The translations under genes were made by a program, and so were the position numbers. This document shows, piece by piece, positions 52,450 to 60,926 of a DNA stretch of 64,000 nucleotides. The number at the start of each line of letters is the position of its first letter. The first letter of the stretch is position 1. The notes under the pieces are model-generated. The model was given only the letters and a program-made list of their open reading frames with translations, was not told the origin of the DNA and searched no databases. The stretch comes from Albibacterium sp035514885 (GTDB taxonomy: Bacteria > Bacteroidota > Bacteroidia > Sphingobacteriales > Sphingobacteriaceae). The stretch lies in NCBI RefSeq assembly GCF_035514885.1, contig NZ_DATJCH010000005.1:62001-126000 (forward strand), in the 5' to 3' direction.

Positions 52450-52533
52450 TCTTTTTAGCGAAAAAAGCATATACTTTAGGTATTATGCTTTTTCGTTTGA
52501 TATAATCATTTCAACAACATTAAATAGAAATAA
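52450..52533 (+). terminator. terminator-like hairpin between rpsD and rpoA
   Basis: An 11-bp stem with one bulged A (52459-52470 with 52485-52495, core AAAAGCAT/ATGCTTTT) has a loop of about 14 bases. After the stem comes TTTGATAT, not a clean U-run, so it may attenuate rather than stop transcription into rpoA and rplQ, or mark a processing site. Confidence 0.45.
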
Positions 52534-53526
52534 ATGGCAATCTTAGCATTTCAAAAACCGGATAAAGTTATCATGCAGAAATCGACTGATTTTGATGGTC
52601 AATTTGAATTTCGTCCGTTAGAACCAGGATTTGGTATAACCATAGGTAATGCTTTACGTCGTATTTTGCTTTCTTCATTAGAAGGGTATGCAATTACTGC
52701 CACACGGTTTTCCGGAGTTTCCCACGAGTTTTCTACCATTAAAGGTGTTGTAGAGGATGTAACGGAAATTATTCTTAATTTGAAACAAGTACGTTTCAAG
52801 AAAACCGGTGAATTAGGTGATACAGAGAAGATTTTTATCGTTATTAATGGACAAGAACAATTTAAAGCAGGTGATATCACTAAGTTCTCATCTAACTTTA
52901 CAGTTTTGAATCCAGATTTAGTAATCTGTAATCTTGATAATAATATTCCTTTAGAAGTTGAAATAACAGTGAGTAAAGGAAGAGGATATGTTAATGCTGA
53001 AGAAAACAAGGTTGCAGATTCTGCACTTGGTGTAATCGCCATTGACTCAATCTTTACACCTATTATTAATGTAAAGTATACAATTGAAAATTTCCGGGTT
53101 GAGCAAAAAACTGACTACGAGAAATTGCTTTTAGATATTTCTACCGATGGATCTATTCATCCTGAAGATGCATTGAAAGAAGCCGCTAAGATTTTGATTC
53201 ATCACTTTATGCTTTTCTCTGATGAGAACATCTTATTAGAATCTCAAGCTAAGGAAGAGACAAAAGAAGTAGATGAAGAAATTCTGCATATGCGTAAAGT
53301 ATTAAAAACTGAATTGGTAGATCTTGATCTTTCAGTTCGTGCGTTGAATTGTCTTAAGGCTGCTGATATACGTACATTAGCTGAATTGATTTCTTACGAT
53401 GTTGCTGACATGTTAAAATTCAGAAACTTCGGTAAAAAATCATTGACTGAAATTCAAGAATTAGTAAAATCAAAAGGCTTGTCTTTCGGGATGAATCTAA
53501 ATAAATTTAAATTAGACGAAGACTAG
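52534..53526 (+). CDS. rpoA: RNA polymerase alpha subunit
   Basis: A 330-residue subunit that dimerises and starts RNA polymerase assembly. The N-terminal domain has FEFRPLEPGFGITIGNALRRILLSSLEG; the C-terminal domain (about 255-325) has LDLSVRALNCLKAADIRTLAELISYDVADMLKFRNFGKKSLTEI, the UP-element and activator contact region. Length is normal. Confidence 0.98.
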   Translation: MAILAFQKPDKVIMQKSTDFDGQFEFRPLEPGFGITIGNALRRILLSSLEGYAITATRFSGVSHEFSTIKGVVEDVTEIILNLKQVRFKKTGELGDTEKIFIVINGQEQFKAGDITKFSSNFTVLNPDLVICNLDNNIPLEVEITVSKGRGYVNAEENKVADSALGVIAIDSIFTPIINVKYTIENFRVEQKTDYEKLLLDISTDGSIHPEDALKEAAKILIHHFMLFSDENILLESQAKEETKEVDEEILHMRKVLKTELVDLDLSVRALNCLKAADIRTLAELISYDVADMLKFRNFGKKSLTEIQELVKSKGLSFGMNLNKFKLDED

Positions 53527-53605
53527 TTCTTCAATTAGTAAGCGACCTGCTGCATAATTCCCTCCTAATAATTAGTCGAGACGGTATGCACAAATTATAA
53601 TAAAA

Positions 53606-54163
53606 ATGAGACACGGAAAAAAAATTAATCACTTAGGCCGCACCAACAGCCACCGCCACGCAATGTTGTCAAACATGGCTACTTCGCTTTTAAAACATAA
53701 GCGTATTACCACAACTTTAGCAAAAGCAAAAGCTTTGCGTCAGTATGTTGAACCTCTTATTACTAAATCAAAGACTGACTCAACTCATTCTCGTCGTACT
53801 GTTTTTTCTTACTTAAAAGATAAAGACGCTGTTACTATTTTGTTCCGCGAAATATCGGAGAAAGTTGCTAACAGACCAGGAGGATATACTCGTATTATAA
53901 AGCTCGCTAATCGTTTGGGTGATAACTCTGAAATGGCAATTATTGAACTTGTTGATTACAATGAGGTTTACAATAAAGGAGAAGCTAAAGTTGAGAAGAA
54001 AACCACACGACGTCGTGGTGCTTCTAAGAAGAAATCAGATGCTCCTGAAAAAGCAGAAGCTATTGAAGAAGCTACAATTGTAGAAGATTCTTCAAGTGAA
54101 AAAGTAGAAGAAGTTGAGAAAGCAGACGATGCAAACCCAACTGAAGATAAAAAAGAAGATTAA
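53606..54163 (+). CDS. rplQ: 50S ribosomal protein L17 with long acidic tail
   Basis: A 185-residue protein; the L17 core covers about residues 1-120 (MRHGKKINHLGRTNSHRHAML, RKTLAKAKALRQYVEPLI-like and NRPGGYTRIIKLANRLGDNSEMAIIELV). The remaining ~60 residues are rich in Lys, Glu and Ala (KKKSDAPEKAEAIEEA), an extension common in Bacteroidota L17. It is the last gene of the cluster before a strong terminator. Confidence 0.97.
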   Translation: MRHGKKINHLGRTNSHRHAMLSNMATSLLKHKRITTTLAKAKALRQYVEPLITKSKTDSTHSRRTVFSYLKDKDAVTILFREISEKVANRPGGYTRIIKLANRLGDNSEMAIIELVDYNEVYNKGEAKVEKKTTRRRGASKKKSDAPEKAEAIEEATIVEDSSSEKVEEVEKADDANPTEDKKED

Positions 54164-54184
54164 ACATTACGTTTAATTCATTAG

Positions 54185-54220
54185 AAACACCCAAACCTAT
54201 TAGGTTTGGGTGTTTTCTTT
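54185..54220 (+). terminator. terminator of the ribosomal protein cluster
   Basis: A stem of about 14 bp (arms 54185-54198 and 54202-54215, core ACCCAAACCT/AGGTTTGGGT) with a tight 3-base loop and TTTTCTTTT behind it lies 21 bp after the rplQ stop. Confidence 0.92.
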
Positions 54221-54304
54221 TAAAACAGTTTTTAAGGAATTATTCATAATCCAAGATCGCAATTGGAATTGCCTGCACCGATATTCCGATTGTTTTCATG
54301 ATAT

Positions 54305-55099
54305 TTAAAATGCAGATTTGATTACACCACCATCGGCACGAAGTGCAGCACCATTGGTGGCTGCTGAAAGTGGACTGGAGATGTAAGTTACCAAACTGGC
54401 AATCTCTTCCGGTTTGATAAAGCGCTTCAAGAGTGACGTGCCTCGCATACTGGTAAAGAACATTTCTTCCATCTGCGCATTGCTGATTCCTTGTTGTTCT
54501 GCAGTTGCTTTCATAAAACTGGTGATCGCCTCTGTCGATGTCGGTCCTGGTAAAACAGTATTTACAGTTACTGCCGTACCAACAGTCATTTCAGCAAGTC
54601 CTCGAGACAAACCAATTTGGGCCGTTTTGGAAACACCGTACTGAATCATCTCAGCGGGTACTTGTACACCTGATTCGCTGGAGATAAAAATAATTCTACC
54701 CCAGTTGGCCTTCAGCATTTGATTTATATAAGCACGGGAAAGACGAACACCGCTTAAAACATTTATTTGATAGATATCCAACCATTCTTCATCAGAAATA
54801 TCATTGAATGCTTTTGACTGGGCAACTCCGGCGTTATTGACAAGAATATTTACTTCCGGGTATTGCTCAATTAGAGCATTCACCTGAGCAATATCTCCAA
54901 GATCCGCTATAGCTCCAAAAATATTTTGGTTACCAGTTTTTAACTTGATTTTTTCCACTGCTGTATTCACGCGTTCCGGAGTACGTCCGTTAACAATAAC
55001 TTTAGCGCCTTCCGTTGCCAGAGAACTTGCTATTGCATAACCTATTCCGGTAGTTGATCCGGTAACAAGGGCGATTTTTTCTTTTAATTGAAGATCCAT
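54305..55099 (-). CDS. SDR family oxidoreductase
   Basis: A 264-residue classical short-chain dehydrogenase/reductase. The NAD(P) site reads TGSTTGIGYAIA with NGRTPE nearby (favours NADP), NNAGVAQ is the structural motif, and the active site is SSESGVQVPAEMIQYGVSK (Ser, Tyr, Lys). Substrate unknown; the family includes 3-oxoacyl-ACP reductase-like and sugar or alcohol dehydrogenases. It is transcribed away from the Crp-family regulator and separated from rplQ by a terminator. Control by the regulator is plausible because of the shared region. Confidence 0.9.
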   Translation of the reverse strand: MDLQLKEKIALVTGSTTGIGYAIASSLATEGAKVIVNGRTPERVNTAVEKIKLKTGNQNIFGAIADLGDIAQVNALIEQYPEVNILVNNAGVAQSKAFNDISDEEWLDIYQINVLSGVRLSRAYINQMLKANWGRIIFISSESGVQVPAEMIQYGVSKTAQIGLSRGLAEMTVGTAVTVNTVLPGPTSTEAITSFMKATAEQQGISNAQMEEMFFTSMRGTSLLKRFIKPEEIASLVTYISSPLSAATNGAALRADGGVIKSAF

Positions 55100-55496
55100 G
55101 ATTTTAAATTTAATAGTATAGTATTTTTAATAATTAATAACGACTTACAAAGAAGCCACTGTCAGCATCAACAGGAGTTTCCAACCATTGCTGTCAAAGC
55201 CATGATATCAGTATCATTTAATGAGTATATTGTAGATAATTTAGGCTTTGATGGGCAACCAAATTATTTTATTATACATTGTGTTTTTTTATTTTTATCA
55301 AAGTTCTTGGAATTTGCTTCAAGTAACGAGGACATTTGACAGAATTTATATGTGATAAATGTCACGTTCAGCTGCTTGTAAGTCCTTACAATTTTACATA
55401 CAGTAATGCCCTAAGTTTTGTGATCACATTAATCAAATATTTCGATCTACTGGAATCCTTCCTTAATTTTTAATAGTTTTGTTCTAAAGCGTGGCT
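55100..55496. other. divergent intergenic region with CRP-like sites
   Basis: This nearly 400-bp region contains no credible gene; a frame at 55088-55339 is AT-rich and featureless. It holds TGTGA-N6-TCAC at 55351-55365, a perfect CRP-type core, and TGTGATCACA at 55419-55428, a perfect palindrome with fused half-sites. TAGTTTTG at 55474-55481 is a -7 match 15 bp before the regulator's ATG. These sites probably govern the SDR gene, the regulator gene, or both. Confidence 0.55.
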
Positions 55497-56075
55497 ATGT
55501 TTGAAGTCTTTTCATCTTATTTAAAAGAAAATGCAGGTCTCAATGACGAAGAGTTGGATCGGATTCGTGCAGTAACAGTTAACAAGAAACTTCGAAAAAG
55601 GCAATATTTGTTACAGGAGGGCGATGTTTGTCATTACAACTGCTTTGTTGTCAAAGGCTGTCTGCGAAATTACCGTGTAAGTGAAGATGGCAATGAGCAT
55701 ATCTTAAGATTTGGAGTCGAAAACTGGTGGGTGAGCGACCCCGAAAGCTATAATAACGGCACACCTTCCAAAAATAATATCGACGCATTAGAAGATAGTG
55801 AACTGCTGTTGATTGAAAAGCAAGATTTCAATAACTTACTTAATAATATACCTGATTTTAAGGATTTTATTTATATTTTGAAGGCAAAGAGTTTTGATGC
55901 CAGTCAAAATCGTATTATGAGTAATATCAGCGATACAGCCGAAGAAAAATATTCAAATTTTATAAAAGCTTATCCAGACATCTTTAATCGAGTACCACTT
56001 CATATGATCGCTTCTTATCTGGGGCTGTCCCGTGAGACCTTGAGCCGCATTAGAAATCAGTATAAAACTCATTAA
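55497..56075 (+). CDS. Crp/Fnr family transcriptional regulator
   Basis: A 192-residue regulator. Residues 1-120 form a cyclic-nucleotide-binding-like barrel (YLLQEGDVCHYNCFVVKGCLRNYRV, HILRFGVENWW); residues 140-192 are the helix-turn-helix, with YSNFIKAYPDIFNRVPLHMIASYLGLSRETLSRIRNQY. The ligand pocket lacks the cAMP-binding RxS motif, as in most Bacteroidota Crp-like proteins, so its signal is unknown. ATG at 55497 (MFEVFSSY) was chosen over GTG at 55491. It is divergent from an SDR gene whose upstream region carries CRP-like sites, so it is likely to regulate that gene. Confidence 0.9.
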   Translation: MFEVFSSYLKENAGLNDEELDRIRAVTVNKKLRKRQYLLQEGDVCHYNCFVVKGCLRNYRVSEDGNEHILRFGVENWWVSDPESYNNGTPSKNNIDALEDSELLLIEKQDFNNLLNNIPDFKDFIYILKAKSFDASQNRIMSNISDTAEEKYSNFIKAYPDIFNRVPLHMIASYLGLSRETLSRIRNQYKTH

Positions 56076-56395
56076 TTTAGGCAATTTTACAACAGTTTTA
56101 AGTAATCCGACATCATCTGTTATGTCTCTTTCTTAACACATTTCTGAAATGTCCCTATTGTCGTAAGTTTGGTGTTACACTGTGCGTGCATTAGTCCTGC
56201 TTTCTTGTTTACGCGAGATATTTTAGCTGATGACATTTCAAATATTATGGCAAAATTGTGACATCGTGCCATTTTGACACCAGTGTGAATTAAAAAATAT
56301 GTTTTTATACATTAAATAGATCAAAGTACTTGCTTGGTATAAGGTTTGATAAGTACTAAGTGTTATTCTTATTAAAAATTGAAAAAATAAAACAT
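56076..56395 (+). promoter_or_regulatory. intergenic region upstream of dnaK with a palindrome
   Basis: 320 bp without a gene. ACATTTC-T-GAAATGT at 56138-56152 is a perfect odd palindrome; its half-site GACATTTC recurs at 56229-56236. TAAGTTTG at 56164-56171 is a -7 match 12 bp after the palindrome. No CIRCE element (TTAGCACTC-N9-GAGTGCTAA) was found. The palindrome may be an operator over a dnaK promoter, but no regulator is known. Confidence 0.45.
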
Positions 56396-58318
56396 ATGTC
56401 AAAAATTATTGGAATCGACTTAGGAACTACAAATTCCTGTGTTGCAGTAATGGAAGGTAATGAGCCTGTTGTTATCTCTAACAATGAGGGTAAAAGAACA
56501 ACACCGTCTATTGTTGCTTTTGTAGAAAATGGTGAGCGGAAAGTTGGTGATCCTGCTAAGCGTCAAGCTATTACAAATCCAACTAAAACTATATCATCCA
56601 TTAAGCGTTTTATCGGGCAAACTTTTAATGAAGTTACGTCTGAAATACAACGTGTTCCTTATACAGTCGTTAAAGGTGATAACAATACCCCTCGTATTGC
56701 TATCGATGACAGGAAATATACTCCTCAGGAGATATCTGCGATGATTTTGCAGAAAATGAAAAAGACTGCTGAAGATTTCTTAGGTCAAGAAGTAACGGAA
56801 GCTGTTATTACTGTTCCAGCGTACTTTAATGATGCACAGCGTCAAGCAACAAAAGAGGCTGGTGAAATTGCTGGCTTAGTTGTTAAGCGTATCATTAACG
56901 AACCTACTGCTGCTGCCCTTGCTTACGGTTTAGATAAAGCCCACAAGGACATGAAAATTGCTGTGTTCGACTGTGGTGGTGGTACACATGACGTTTCAAT
57001 CTTGGATTTAGGTGATGGAGTATTTGAAGTAAAATCTACCGATGGTGATGTACACTTAGGTGGCGATGACTTTGATCAAGTAATCATTGATTGGTTAGTA
57101 GAAGAGTTTAAAAATGAAAATAGCGGCTTTGATTTAACAAAGGATGCTATGGCTTTACAACGTTTGAAAGAAGCTTCTGAAAAAGCTAAAGTTGAATTGT
57201 CAAGTGCTACAACAACAGAGATTAACTTACCTTATATCACTGCAGATCAAACCGGTCCAAAGCATTTGGTTCGTAATCTTTCTCGTGCAAAGTTTGAGCA
57301 ATTAGCAGATAGCCTAATTAAACGTACAATCGATCCTTGTCGTTCTGCATTGAAAAATGCTGGTTATGATAAGTCTGATATTGATGAGATTATCTTGGTT
57401 GGAGGTTCAACTCGTATTCCTGCTATCCAAGAAGCTGTTAAGAGTTTCTTTGGAAAGGAACCTTCTAAGGGTGTAAATCCAGATGAAGTTGTAGCTTTAG
57501 GTGCTGCTATTCAAGGTGGTGTATTAACTGGAGAAGTAAAAGACGTTCTATTACTTGACGTTACTCCTCTTTCTCTTGGTATTGAAACCATGGGTGGTGT
57601 TATGACCAAATTAATAGAGTCTAATACTACTATACCAAGTAAGAAATCTGAAATTTTCTCAACGGCTTCTGATAACCAACCTTCGGTAGAAATTCATATT
57701 CTGCAAGGAGAGCGACCAATGGCTGCTCAGAACCGTACAATTGGACGTTTCCATTTAGATGGTCTTCCACCTGCACCAAGAGGTATTCCACAAATTGAGG
57801 TTACTTTTGATATTGATGCAAACGGTATTCTGCATGTTTCTGCTAAGGATAAAGCAACTGGTAAAGAACAAAAAATCCGTATTGAGGCATCGTCTGGCTT
57901 AACTGACGAGGAGATCAAGAAAATGAAAGAAGAAGCGGAAGCAAATGCTGAAGTTGATAAAAAAGCAAAAGAAGAAGTTGATAAAATCAATGCTGCTGAT
58001 GCACTCATATTCTCTACTGAAAAACAACTAAAAGAATATGGCGATAAGATTTCAGCTGATAAGAAAGCTCCGATCGAAGAAGGCCTTAAGAAGGTGAAAG
58101 ATGCTCACGCAGCTCGTGATTTCGATGCTTTAGATTCTGCTCAAACGGAATTGCAAGAAGCTTGGAATGCAGCATCTGAAGAGATGTACAAAGCTTCACA
58201 AGAAGCTGGCGCTCAACAACCAGAAGGAGGCCCGGCCGCAGATGCTTCTGCAGGTCAAGGGGGAGATGATGTAACTGATGTTGACTTTGAGGAAGTAAAA
58301 GAAGACGATCAGAAATAA
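56396..58318 (+). CDS. dnaK: chaperone protein DnaK (Hsp70)
   Basis: A 640-residue Hsp70 chaperone. The ATPase domain (1-380) has IGIDLGTTNSCVAVMEG and VFDCGGGTHDVSILDLGDG. One variation is seen: family GGGTFDVS reads GGGTHDVS, a His at the usual Phe. The substrate-binding domain starts at DVTPLSLGIETMGGVMTKLI. The lid has an Ala/Gln-rich tail ending in DDVTDVDFEEVKEDDQK, close to the EEVD-like acid end of bacterial DnaK. The ATG at 56396 was chosen over an AT-rich in-frame extension. dnaJ and grpE are not adjacent. Confidence 0.97.
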   Translation: MSKIIGIDLGTTNSCVAVMEGNEPVVISNNEGKRTTPSIVAFVENGERKVGDPAKRQAITNPTKTISSIKRFIGQTFNEVTSEIQRVPYTVVKGDNNTPRIAIDDRKYTPQEISAMILQKMKKTAEDFLGQEVTEAVITVPAYFNDAQRQATKEAGEIAGLVVKRIINEPTAAALAYGLDKAHKDMKIAVFDCGGGTHDVSILDLGDGVFEVKSTDGDVHLGGDDFDQVIIDWLVEEFKNENSGFDLTKDAMALQRLKEASEKAKVELSSATTTEINLPYITADQTGPKHLVRNLSRAKFEQLADSLIKRTIDPCRSALKNAGYDKSDIDEIILVGGSTRIPAIQEAVKSFFGKEPSKGVNPDEVVALGAAIQGGVLTGEVKDVLLLDVTPLSLGIETMGGVMTKLIESNTTIPSKKSEIFSTASDNQPSVEIHILQGERPMAAQNRTIGRFHLDGLPPAPRGIPQIEVTFDIDANGILHVSAKDKATGKEQKIRIEASSGLTDEEIKKMKEEAEANAEVDKKAKEEVDKINAADALIFSTEKQLKEYGDKISADKKAPIEEGLKKVKDAHAARDFDALDSAQTELQEAWNAASEEMYKASQEAGAQQPEGGPAADASAGQGGDDVTDVDFEEVKEDDQK

Positions 58319-58329
58319 AACACATTAAT

Positions 58330-58388
58330 AATCAATTAAAAAGAGAAAGGGTTCCAATTATTGGAACCCTTTCTCTTTTTAATTGATT
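58330..58388. terminator. very long bidirectional terminator between dnaK and nucleotidyltransferase
   Basis: A perfect 28-bp inverted repeat (arms 58330-58357 and 58361-58388) with a 3-base loop. Core GAAAGGGTTCCAA and its complement are flanked by A- and T-runs, so it serves both dnaK (+) and the convergent nucleotidyltransferase gene (-). A stem of this length is unusual. Confidence 0.9.
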
Positions 58389-58395
58389 TATGCAA

Positions 58396-59310
58396 TTACT
58401 TCCATAAATTCTCAGGATATACTCCTTCTTGAATTAACTTAGAGATACTTTCTTGTACAATAGGTTTATCTTCCTTATACGTAACACCAAACCATTTTTC
58501 AGACGTTGGAATAGTTTTAAAGGTAGCTTTATTTTCTTTAATTAGTTCATCGGCTACCAAAGGGATAAAGAATTCTGCCTTCGGATTTGTATGTTTTTCT
58601 TCCACAAACCTTTTAAATAGATCCAATGTCTCGTTGAATATTGCTGGGTTGAATCCCCAGAAGTTCATGGATACACGTGCGTCTAAAGGTAATTCAACAT
58701 CTTGTCCATCTTCTTCAAAAAAGATATGTTTTTCACCATCTACATCTTTAAAGTAAACCTTAGTTCGTTCAACGATTTCAGTCATATTTCCCTGATCGTC
58801 TACTTTACATACACCTCTAGATACAGATCCATAGTCTGATAAAGTTTTGTCAGCTCGAAAGCCCATCAGGGCGAAAGAATTGTCGTTTACTTCGTTTGTT
58901 AGAAAATCTGCCATCTTTTTAAAGGAATCATAACCATAGTAGTCATCCGCATTAATAACGCAGAAAGGCTCATTGATAACATCTTTTGCTGCTAATACAG
59001 CGTGGGCGGTACCCCATGGTTTCTCTCTTACAACCTCTCTCTCTATGCCATATTTTTTAAGATCAAAGTCCTGAAAAACGTAGTCGGTCTCAATCTTACC
59101 CTTCAATTTGGGTTCAAATATAGATCTGAAGTTATCCTCGAATTCTTTTTTTATGATAAAAATTACTTTTCCGAAACCGGCACGAATTGCATCATATATT
59201 GAATAGTCTATTATTGTTTCTCCATTTGGGCCAAATGCGTCAATCTGTTTCATACTGCCATAACGGCTCGCCATGCCTGCAGCCAGAATTAAAAGGGTTG
59301 GTTTTTTCAT
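58396..59310 (-). CDS. sugar-phosphate nucleotidyltransferase
   Basis: A 304-residue nucleotidyltransferase with the GT-A-type fold: LILAAGMASRYGSMKQIDAFGPNGETIIDYSIYDA (nucleotide-binding loop with the Lys of KQ) and VINADDYYG (metal-binding Asp). It resembles the NTP_transferase family that makes UDP- or other NDP-sugars, but the sugar and nucleotide cannot be told. It is a single gene, convergent with dnaK through the terminator at 58330-58388 and preceded by a decayed gene remnant. Confidence 0.88.
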   Translation of the reverse strand: MKKPTLLILAAGMASRYGSMKQIDAFGPNGETIIDYSIYDAIRAGFGKVIFIIKKEFEDNFRSIFEPKLKGKIETDYVFQDFDLKKYGIEREVVREKPWGTAHAVLAAKDVINEPFCVINADDYYGYDSFKKMADFLTNEVNDNSFALMGFRADKTLSDYGSVSRGVCKVDDQGNMTEIVERTKVYFKDVDGEKHIFFEEDGQDVELPLDARVSMNFWGFNPAIFNETLDLFKRFVEEKHTNPKAEFFIPLVADELIKENKATFKTIPTSEKWFGVTYKEDKPIVQESISKLIQEGVYPENLWK

Positions 59311-59361
59311 ATTTAATTTAAAGTTTGTTCATTTAATAAATGTTTTAACGCTTTTTTCCTA

Positions 59362-59750
59362 TCAAGAAAGCAGAAATTGCTGTCCAACAATTTTTCGTAA
59401 AATAGCCCCAGCAGTACTGCTACTAATCTTACCATTATCGTTCTTGATTTCTTCTGCACCTTTACCTTGTGATAGGTAACTTAAGAGGGTCTTTCACATT
59501 CAACAAAAATAGTAACAGTTTCATCTGATAATTGTTCTGCAATAAGTTGAGGAGTTCTCGTTTTGCCAGTATCTGTCGCACTTGCAATTAAATCATGACG
59601 GTTCATTCTTTTCAGTGCTAAATTTACCTGCGCCAGAGCAATGATTTCTTTACCTAAGATACCTGATCCTAAATTGATAAATGCTCCTTTCGGGCGATAC
59701 GAAGAGGTGATTCTTTCGATAAAAAGCTCATTATTCTTCATGTGTCTCAA
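59362..59750 (-). pseudogene. decayed remnant of a HerA/DUF853-like ATPase gene
   Basis: Two pieces in different frames match the HerA-like DUF853 ATPase family (E. coli YjgR). The first (59481-59750) starts MKNNELFIERI and reaches ALKRMNRHDLIASATDTGKTRTPQLIAEQLS, the P-loop region, where Walker A reads ATDTGKT instead of GATGTGKT. The second (59362 to about 59495, shifted frame) reads GKISSSTAGAILRKIVG, which aligns about 100 residues further along in the family. So the region between is deleted, the frame is broken and both the P-loop and most of the protein are lost. The 89-residue frame in the first piece might be taken for a gene, but it has no likely function. Confidence 0.75.
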
Positions 59751-59803
59751 TTTACGAATAAATAAATGATCTCTCTGTTATTCTTTGATTAATAAAGTTA
59801 AAC

Positions 59804-60913
59804 TTATTTAGCAAAAGAGCGATAATCTTTATCCGCTTCTAATGAATTTACTACTTCATATAGTAAGCGGATTGCATTTTCAACATCATCGATATGAGCC
59901 ATTTCAACCGTAGTATGCATATAACGCAGAGGAAGTGAAATTAAAGCTGATGCCACGCCCATATTAGAATAAGCAAAGGCATCTGTATCAGTTCCTGTTG
60001 TTCTTGAAGATGCTTGTCGTTGGAATGGAATATTCTTATCCTTTGCAGTTTCCACAATCAGCCTGTTCAGGTTAATTTGAACTGCCGGAGCGTAAGAAAC
60101 CACCGGACCCAGTCCGCATGCTAAATCACCTTGTACATTCTTCTCAATCATTGGGGTCGATGTGTCATGTGTTACATCTGTAACAATCGCCACATCGGGT
60201 TGTATGCGTTCAGCAATCATCTCAGCACCTTTTAATCCAATCTCTTCCTGAACCGAGTTAACAATATATAAGCCGAAGGGCAACTTCTTCTTGTTTTCTT
60301 TTAGAAGTCTGGCAACCTCAGCAATCATAAACCCTCCAATGCGGTTATCCAATGCTCTTCCAACATAATAACGATCATTTAAGATCATAAATTCGTCTTC
60401 GTAAGTTATTACAGAACCAACATGGATTCCTAAAGCTTCCACCTCTTCTTTAGATGTACAACCACAATCCAAAAAGATATTCTTCAAATTAGGATTTTCT
60501 TCCTTTTCTTTTCCTGATCTTGTATGAATTGCCGGCCAGCCAAATACAGCTTTTCGAATTCCATGATCCGTATGAATATTAACTCTCTTTGAAGGTGCAA
60601 TTTGATGGTCAGAACCACCATTTCTAATTACATAAATCAGTCCTTCATTATTGATATAATTTACAAACCACGAAATCTCATCTGCATGTGCTTCCAATAC
60701 TACTTTATACTTGGCCTTTGGGTTTATTACCCCTACCGCAGTGCCGTAAGTATCTGTAAAAGATTCGTCTACATATTGATTGATATAATCTAACCAAATT
60801 CTTTGTCCGTCCCACTCAAAGCCGGTAGGAGAGGGATTATTAAGATAGTTCTCTAAAAAGTCAATAGATTTTTGATTAGCAATTTTGCCTTGTATTGTTT
60901 TGTTCTTACTCAT
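59804..60913 (-). CDS. M42-family metallopeptidase (glutamyl/aminopeptidase)
   Basis: A 369-residue di-zinc aminopeptidase of the M42 family. Metal ligands are in VVLEAHADEISWFV (His, Asp), RALDNRIGGFM (Asp), VNSVQEEIGLKGAEM (Glu pair), VTDVTHDTSTP (Asp) and RYMHTTVEM (His). Such enzymes form large dodecameric shells that degrade short peptides in the cytoplasm. The substrate cannot be specified. It lies 13 bp after the acyl-CoA carboxylase gene on the same strand. Confidence 0.94.
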   Translation of the reverse strand: MSKNKTIQGKIANQKSIDFLENYLNNPSPTGFEWDGQRIWLDYINQYVDESFTDTYGTAVGVINPKAKYKVVLEAHADEISWFVNYINNEGLIYVIRNGGSDHQIAPSKRVNIHTDHGIRKAVFGWPAIHTRSGKEKEENPNLKNIFLDCGCTSKEEVEALGIHVGSVITYEDEFMILNDRYYVGRALDNRIGGFMIAEVARLLKENKKKLPFGLYIVNSVQEEIGLKGAEMIAERIQPDVAIVTDVTHDTSTPMIEKNVQGDLACGLGPVVSYAPAVQINLNRLIVETAKDKNIPFQRQASSRTTGTDTDAFAYSNMGVASALISLPLRYMHTTVEMAHIDDVENAIRLLYEVVNSLEADKDYRSFAK

Positions 60914-60926
60914 AAAAAATTAAAAA

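Noticed and set aside
55088..55339. 83-residue frame between the SDR and regulator genes
   Set aside because: AT-rich composition, no domain, and it overlaps the SDR start on the other strand.
56076..56395. CIRCE element or classical sigma-32 promoter upstream of dnaK
   Set aside because: Neither pattern was found on reading the region; only an unrelated palindrome is present.
59273..59479. 68-residue plus-strand frame near the nucleotidyltransferase start
   Set aside because: It is the complement of the decayed HerA/DUF853 remnant and of the nucleotidyltransferase N terminus.
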